Position numbers and translations under genes: made by a program
Shown here: piece by piece, positions 59,224 to 64,000 of the stretch
How the letters are laid out: the number at the start of each line of letters is the position of its first letter
Numbering within the stretch: position 1 is the stretch's first letter
NCBI RefSeq assembly: GCF_000196255.1
Contig: NC_006370.1
Coordinates: forward strand, 650,187 to 714,186
Direction of reading: 5' to 3'
DNA length: 64,000 nt
Source: Photobacterium profundum SS9
GTDB taxonomy: Bacteria; Pseudomonadota; Gammaproteobacteria; Enterobacterales; Vibrionaceae
Notes under the pieces: generated by a model
The model's input: only the letters and a program-made list of their open reading frames with translations
Told to the model about the DNA's origin: nothing
Databases searched by the model: none

Positions 59224-60261
59224 TTATATAGGTAGGGTTAAAGTTGAAATGACGCCACCAGAAAGGTGCTCTTTTATCGATATACTGGCTTTTCCGTCAA
59301 ATAACATCTCTATGCGCTGGCGAATGTTTTCTAGTCCTAATCCATGCCCTGCTGCATGCGGGGTGGGGCTGAAGCCTGCACCGTTATCCGTTACGCTGAT
59401 CTGCATACTCTCACCAAGGTTGACTATATCGAGTGTGACCTTTCCACCCTTGGCTATTGGTTCAATACCATGTGTTAATGCATTTTCGATTAACGGTTGA
59501 ATTAATAGCGGCGGTAATACTTGGGTTGATGAGATGCCGTCGATATTGATGGCATAATCTAACCTATCCCCAAGGCGTACCTGTTGGATTTTTAAATATG
59601 CCTCAACCAATGAGACTTCTTGCTCTACCGTAGTTTGTTGGTGCCTCGTGTTATTGAGGGTTGCGCGCAGTAACTCTGTTAGTTTTTCTAGCATCAATTT
59701 AGCCTTATCACTGTCAGTTTCGATCAGCACATTGATTGTGGCTAGTGTATTGAATAAAAAATGCGGTTCGATCTGACTTTGCAGTTGCTTTAGTTGGCTG
59801 ACTAATAGTACTTTTTCTTGCTCTATTTGCTTTCTTTTAAGGGTTTCGAGTTCTTTATCTGCAATGAGTTTTTGCTCTTTTGAATAAAAATAGTAATAGC
59901 AAAAACCAGTAAAAATAAGCCCAAGTAATATAACGGGTTTTAGGTTGCTCCAACCATCTTCACCAAGAAAATCATTCACCCAATATTGCGCATTTAAGGT
60001 ACCAAAGACCATCGAAAAACTCAGAGTACAGATGATTTCTCGGTGGCGTGAAACTGAAGGGAACACAAGATGAATAAGCTTGGCACTGAAAATAGCGCTA
60101 TAGCCAAAGCCAAAGCTGATAATGAGGTGTTTAAAAAGCGAACTAGGCCAAACCGATTGAGTGGTTAAGGCGATGATAAAACAAAAGGTACTGGTGAATA
60201 GGAACGTTTTACCCCATGAGTAATCTATGTCTTTTTTTTCGTCAATTTGTATATTGCTCAT
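59224..60261 (-). CDS. LytS/YehU-type sensor histidine kinase
   Basis: A 345-residue inner-membrane kinase. Four hydrophobic segments lie in the first 128 residues (about 20-38, 47-67, 76-95, 108-127), with no periplasmic sensor domain of note, so the signal may be sensed in the membrane. After a coiled coil, the His_kinase motif QSQIEPHFLFNTL (His167) and the ATPase motifs NALTHGIEP, VTDNGAGF and GHGLGLENIRQRI follow. The start codon shares one base with the stop of the barrel gene. Kinases of this class pair with LytTR regulators, such as the next gene. Confidence 0.93.
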   Translation of the reverse strand: MSNIQIDEKKDIDYSWGKTFLFTSTFCFIIALTTQSVWPSSLFKHLIISFGFGYSAIFSAKLIHLVFPSVSRHREIICTLSFSMVFGTLNAQYWVNDFLGEDGWSNLKPVILLGLIFTGFCYYYFYSKEQKLIADKELETLKRKQIEQEKVLLVSQLKQLQSQIEPHFLFNTLATINVLIETDSDKAKLMLEKLTELLRATLNNTRHQQTTVEQEVSLVEAYLKIQQVRLGDRLDYAINIDGISSTQVLPPLLIQPLIENALTHGIEPIAKGGKVTLDIVNLGESMQISVTDNGAGFSPTPHAAGHGLGLENIRQRIEMLFDGKASISIKEHLSGGVISTLTLPI

Positions 60262-61676
60262 TAGAATCGCCCTTTCAAATTTAGCAAAATCATATGCTTA
60301 TCTGGCAAGTTAGCATAAGCTGAATTTGATTTTCCAGTCAAAAATCGTGCAGCAAGCTCTAAATCGAGAGATGCACTTCCAGTATCTATCCATTCATAGT
60401 TCAGCCACTGTGTCGCGATAATCCCATTATCTTGAGGGGAGTAAAGCAAATCAAAGGTTGGCGTTACGTGTTGAATCCAATTTATTTCTCGACTCCAATC
60501 CCATTGTGCCCATGCTGTTGAATTGAGTGACCAATGCAGCATCACATTATGCTGAACAATATTGCTAAGCTGAAAACCTTGCGCATACGATGTACTCAAT
60601 GCTGTGTTTTGCGATGTTCCAGCCTGAGTTGAATTCGTCGATGGTGTTGCTATTTTATTTAGGCTGGTGGCGGTATCGATAGCCTGCTGCCATTGCGATG
60701 AAGACCAAGCTCGGCTGTCATACCAGTATTCTAAAATAATACTATTGCCCACTTCATTAGCCCACGTTAACCCCAATAAGGTTTGAAAAGCGTTGCCTTG
60801 CTCACTTAAAACGACGGGTTGCTGGTTCGAACTTGGTAGTTCATAACCTAGGCTTTGATGCTGGTAAGTGGCGGATCCATGAAATTCCCAAGCGAGATCT
60901 AATACCGACACCACGCTGCCACCTATTAATCCATGGCGTACATCGTCATAGTAAGCCAGCCATTGGTATTCTTGCTCGCCCTGCATCCCATAGTGGCGAA
61001 CGCCCACACCTTGTTGTTGAGATTGCCGTTCTAGGTCATTCAGTGATTGCGATGTCCATGATGAATCGGTGTAAAGCAGCGTCCATTCACCTGTCGCATC
61101 GAAAACAGACAATGTCACCACACCAGCCCCTTCTTCAGCCACTATTTCCACGGGATTTCTGCGATATGGCTTAATTATATCAAGGGGGCGATAGCCGTAG
61201 CCTACGCCCCAATCTAATCGAATTTTACCCAATGTGACATCAATGTACTGTTCACCGAGTGTTTCATTCGCCAAGGAAAAACCGCCTTGCCAGTACAGCT
61301 CTCGAATAATGAATTCAGCACTTGGGTCATTGCTTGAGAGCGTGTTTTGGTTAGTAGCCTGGTAAGTATTTGGGTGAGAGCTTGAAGCATCGCCTTGAGT
61401 CTCTGAATATAGATCCGTGGTTTTAAGCGAAATCAATCCTAGCCATTGTTTGTATCCCACTTCCACTTCTAATAATCCATCAATGGTTTGACGGCTATCA
61501 GGTTGTGGCGGAATAAATGGCGAGTTTCTTGATTGCACGCTTTCAGCACTGATCATCCAATCCCAATGTAGCGATAAATTACTATTACTGGCGGCTGAAC
61601 ATGGCGTACTCAGTAACACCAGGATCATCAATCCCCCGATGTTATTGAATGCTTTAATCGCCTTATTTTTATTCAT
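60261..61676 (-). CDS. Putative outer-membrane beta-barrel protein of unknown function
   Basis: 471 residues with a signal peptide (MILVLLSTPCSAA, cleaved near residue 29). The mature part is rich in Trp, Tyr, Gln and Ser, has many short alternating amphipathic stretches (LAYYDDVRHGLIGGSVVSV, SIILEYWYDSRAW), no Cys-lipobox, and ends in LNLKGRF with a terminal Phe, as in BAM-assembled barrels. I know no named homologue. It starts two bases after the LolA-like gene and overlaps the kinase gene by one base, so it is made with the ABC components. It could be the outer-membrane acceptor or pore of that system; this is inferred from context. Confidence 0.72.
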   Translation of the reverse strand: MNKNKAIKAFNNIGGLMILVLLSTPCSAASNSNLSLHWDWMISAESVQSRNSPFIPPQPDSRQTIDGLLEVEVGYKQWLGLISLKTTDLYSETQGDASSSHPNTYQATNQNTLSSNDPSAEFIIRELYWQGGFSLANETLGEQYIDVTLGKIRLDWGVGYGYRPLDIIKPYRRNPVEIVAEEGAGVVTLSVFDATGEWTLLYTDSSWTSQSLNDLERQSQQQGVGVRHYGMQGEQEYQWLAYYDDVRHGLIGGSVVSVLDLAWEFHGSATYQHQSLGYELPSSNQQPVVLSEQGNAFQTLLGLTWANEVGNSIILEYWYDSRAWSSSQWQQAIDTATSLNKIATPSTNSTQAGTSQNTALSTSYAQGFQLSNIVQHNVMLHWSLNSTAWAQWDWSREINWIQHVTPTFDLLYSPQDNGIIATQWLNYEWIDTGSASLDLELAARFLTGKSNSAYANLPDKHMILLNLKGRF

Positions 61677-61678
61677 GA

Positions 61679-62503
61679 TTATAGCTCTGACACACTATTG
61701 CGAGACAAATACGCCGGGTTGTAATATTTATCTTCTAACGTCTGGCGTGAGATTGCTTGATATTCAATGATCGTCTTTTTATTGGGTTGGATCTTATCAA
61801 GTAGAGTCATGGCTACAACGCTGGTTGCCCCTTCTCGCAAACCTTGAGTAAACCACGCTTGTTTTGCCATTTTGCCTGAACGTAAATACAGATCCGCTTT
61901 GATTGGAAAATCATTATTGGCGTCTAACCACAGATCGATGGTTTGATAGCTTGCCCCTTTGGTTTTGGCGGTCAATTTTAATTGGTGGGTTGTTACTTCT
62001 GCACCATTAAGTGTTTTGATGATTGTCGATTTTACCCATTCACCTTGATAATCTTCACTCCAAGTGAGTGTTGAAATATCACCAACGGATGCTTCACCCA
62101 GTAATTTTTGCATGGGGGTAATACGAATAGGACGACGACTTTTGGGCATCAATAACCAATAGTTATCTTCAATCATCAGCATTTTTTGCCCAGCTTCCAC
62201 TGCTGATTTAAATACCACCAGTGATTCGCGATTAGGGCGGGAATACACATTGTACAGACGCGTTTTATCTAACGTGTTTGACTTATAAAGCTTCACTAAT
62301 GAAACCACTTTAGCTGCGCCGGGATGAATGCGATAGCTATCGGCTTTGGTTATCATTGTTGTTACGGCTTGTTGGTTTATGCTTTCATTGGCAAAAGCCA
62401 ACGACGATATCGGCAATGTAAGCGCCAGTGAAACAGCGCAAAACAGCATTCGTTTAAATTGAAAAGTACGTGCCGTGTAAGGGCTAAAATAACCGTTAAA
62501 CAT
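61679..62503 (-). CDS. LolA-like periplasmic protein (outer-membrane lipoprotein-sorting type)
   Basis: 274 residues with a Sec signal (MLFCAVSLALTLPISSLAFA, cleaved near residue 38) and no lipobox, so probably soluble in the periplasm. The mature part has features of the LolA-like fold annotated as outer-membrane lipoprotein-sorting protein: YNVYSRPNRESLVVF, MLMIEDNYWLLMPKSRRPIRITPMQKLLGEAS and the late strand IDLWLDANNDFPIKADLY. These proteins carry lipids or acyl chains in an open beta-sheet. It overlaps the permease gene by eight bases with GAGG nine bases before the ATG. Its neighbours suggest it moves something from the ABC permease towards the outer membrane. Confidence 0.8.
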   Translation of the reverse strand: MFNGYFSPYTARTFQFKRMLFCAVSLALTLPISSLAFANESINQQAVTTMITKADSYRIHPGAAKVVSLVKLYKSNTLDKTRLYNVYSRPNRESLVVFKSAVEAGQKMLMIEDNYWLLMPKSRRPIRITPMQKLLGEASVGDISTLTWSEDYQGEWVKSTIIKTLNGAEVTTHQLKLTAKTKGASYQTIDLWLDANNDFPIKADLYLRSGKMAKQAWFTQGLREGATSVVAMTLLDKIQPNKKTIIEYQAISRQTLEDKYYNPAYLSRNSVSEL

Positions 62504-63830
62504 AAATTAATGCCTCGGTAATAGGTTTGTTTACGCCTTTACGCGCAGAGAAAAATGCAGCCAATAAACAAATAAACATCACACCGATAGTGGTCAATGC
62601 AACGAGCTCAAATGAGAAATAAATATTCAGCGGGTAGCCTTCACTTCTGCCGGGCGGAGGGGGCATTTGAACATCGACAAACAATAACAACACACACATT
62701 AAGGCGTTAGATGCCGCGCCTAGCATGCTACCAATTAGTGCTAATAATCCTGCTTCGCATAAAAATCCTCGAACGATCTCTGACGGGTAACTGCCTAGGG
62801 CAGACAGGGTGCCGATTTCTCGGGTTCTTTCCGTCACTGTCATGGTCATGGTGTTAAATAGAGCGACGAATACCACCAAGCCCATCACTGTTCCCATAAT
62901 GCCGAAGATGCGGTCGTATAAATCTTTTACTTTGTTGTAGAAGAACGCGCGATCTTGCCAAGGGGTGATTTCAATCGGCTGAGACAGTTGATCTGATGTA
63001 TTTGATAATTGCTCAGACGTATTTGATAATAGGTCAGAAGAATTTGATAGCTGATGAAGTTGTTCGCTAATACGTTGCTGTACGGCATTGGTTTGTGCGG
63101 TTTCAAATAAGAATACCGATAAAGTGCTGACTTTATTGCTTGCCAATAATTCTTGTGCACTTGTTATATGAATGTACAGCTGACGTTTATCGAGTTCTGG
63201 AACGCCAGTTGAATAGATGCCACGCACATTGAAATCGAACGCGTTAAGCGCACCGTCGCTAGTGGTTGCGAGTAATGTTACCCAATCCCCTACATCGACT
63301 TTTAGGTTACGGGCTAAATCGACCCCTAACATTACTTGTGGCTCGGCAGGATCATAACGGCTAGAGGTAACATCAGACAGGCTTTGACCTGCTCTTATAT
63401 CGAGGAACGGTCCCTTCATATCAAATTCACGGTCGTTGACACCAGTGCCCATGAATATGGTCGACTTACTGCCATTAGAAACCAAGCCGGTGAAGTAAAT
63501 ACGCGGTTGAATACTGCGTATGGCGTCATCGGTGATGATCTGCTTGATCAACGCTTCGCTATTATCTAATCCATTGCTGAGCGGCATGTCTTCATCTTGG
63601 GTGAAGTAACCGGGTTGGCTCAATGTTAGGTGCCCCGTATCGCGCGCGGTCGATTCTTTCAGTGATTCATAGGTGTATAAACCAAAGCCACCAGCGCTGG
63701 TGAGGGCGAATACCGCGATGGCGATAATTAAAATCGACAACAAGCTGCGTCGCCCATTGCGCAATAGGTTCAACCAAGCAAACCGAAGTGATACAGGAAA
63801 ATGCGGTAACCGTGCTGCTAACTTGCCCAT
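62496..63830 (-). CDS. FtsX/LolCE-like ABC transporter permease
   Basis: A 444-residue inner-membrane permease of the MacB/FtsX/LolCE superfamily. One TM helix near 28-50, a large periplasmic domain (about 52-310), then three TM helices (about 312-335, 360-388, 410-432). The segment NTMTMTVTERTREIGTLSALGSYPSEIV is the characteristic coupling region of this family. A 21-bp repeat occurs three times in frame (62989-63051), giving about 21 residues of LSNTSxQ type in the periplasmic domain. It overlaps the ATPase gene by 13 bases. Such permeases extract lipoproteins or power mechanotransmission rather than transport solutes through a pore. Confidence 0.9.
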   Translation of the reverse strand: MGKLAARLPHFPVSLRFAWLNLLRNGRRSLLSILIIAIAVFALTSAGGFGLYTYESLKESTARDTGHLTLSQPGYFTQDEDMPLSNGLDNSEALIKQIITDDAIRSIQPRIYFTGLVSNGSKSTIFMGTGVNDREFDMKGPFLDIRAGQSLSDVTSSRYDPAEPQVMLGVDLARNLKVDVGDWVTLLATTSDGALNAFDFNVRGIYSTGVPELDKRQLYIHITSAQELLASNKVSTLSVFLFETAQTNAVQQRISEQLHQLSNSSDLLSNTSEQLSNTSDQLSQPIEITPWQDRAFFYNKVKDLYDRIFGIMGTVMGLVVFVALFNTMTMTVTERTREIGTLSALGSYPSEIVRGFLCEAGLLALIGSMLGAASNALMCVLLLFVDVQMPPPPGRSEGYPLNIYFSFELVALTTIGVMFICLLAAFFSARKGVNKPITEALIYV

Positions 63831-64000
63831 GACATGCCCCTTATATCACTTGCTGGATTAGCCAGCCTTCCATCAAATAGCGCGATGCTTCTATCGCAAC
63901 GGGTCGCCATGCGAGGATCATGAGTCGCGACGATAAAGGTAGTGCCCATTTCATGCCCCAGCTGCTTCATTATATCGATCACTACGTTAGCGCTTTGGCT
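63818..64000 (-). CDS. ABC transporter ATP-binding protein, C-terminal end (cut by window edge)
   Basis: Only the last 60 residues are in the window. They show the region after the D-loop (NVVIDIMKQLGHEMG), the switch histidine in IVATHDPRMA, and IALFDGRL, as in LolD/MacB-type ATPases. The stop (63818-63820) overlaps the permease start by 13 bases. It is the energising subunit of the permease. The frame has no start in the window. Confidence 0.88.
   Translation of the reverse strand, partial: SQSANVVIDIMKQLGHEMGTTFIVATHDPRMATRCDRSIALFDGRLANPASDIRGMSWAS

Overview
The window looks like chromosomal DNA of a marine gammaproteobacterium of the Vibrionaceae, most likely Photobacterium. This rests on recognised gene order and protein similarity (carAB, then greA-yhbY-rlmE-ftsH-folP-glmM-secG-tRNA-Leu-tRNA-fMet-rimP-nusA-infB-rbfA-truB-rpsO-pnp-nlpI, then deoCABD, serB, radA, slt-trpR-yjjX), a Vibrio-type OmpU/OmpH/OmpL porin and PilZ proteins beside serB and radA. 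No rRNA, CRISPR array, prophage or full insertion sequence was seen. Two core genes, glmM and prfC, each carry an apparent one-base deletion, probably sequence errors.

Layout. 1-3982: end of carA and all of carB (carbamoyl phosphate synthesis). 4046-5360: a short MgtE-type Mg2+ transporter behind a promoter and a leader with its own 17-codon ORF. 5461-8018: dacB and a porin on the minus strand. 8431-14578: greA, yhbY, rlmE, ftsH, folP, glmM. 14695-25544: the translation and RNA-decay superoperon from secG and two tRNAs to nlpI. 25652-31007: the O2-independent ubiquinone genes ubiV, ubiU and ubiT, with a GGDEF-EAL gene between ubiU and ubiT. 31177-33813: holD-rimI and prfC. 33991-37134: glgX-like debranching enzyme, a small ORF and a TatD nuclease. 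37149-43821: nucleoside uptake and catabolism (nupC, deoC, deoA, deoB, deoD). 43896-51400: ytjB, serB, a large two-PilZ protein, radA, an M23 peptidase and a small PilZ protein. 51681-56484: ettA, slt, trpR, yjjX. 56640-56905: a MITE-like element. 56936-57574: a lone XRE regulator.

58354-64000 is the least familiar part. It is a tightly overlapping minus-strand operon that runs ABC ATPase (cut by the window edge), FtsX/LolCE-like permease, LolA-like periplasmic protein, putative outer-membrane barrel, LytS-type histidine kinase and LytTR response regulator. The products could form an inner membrane-periplasm-outer membrane route with its own signalling pair, and this is my main candidate for an undescribed system.

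The best regulatory observations are the Mg2+-transporter leader ORF, the nupC promoter (two CRP-type sites 52 bp apart with tandem LacI-family operators upstream), a leader terminator before greA, a long hairpin before pnp, and a hairpin between deoB and deoD.
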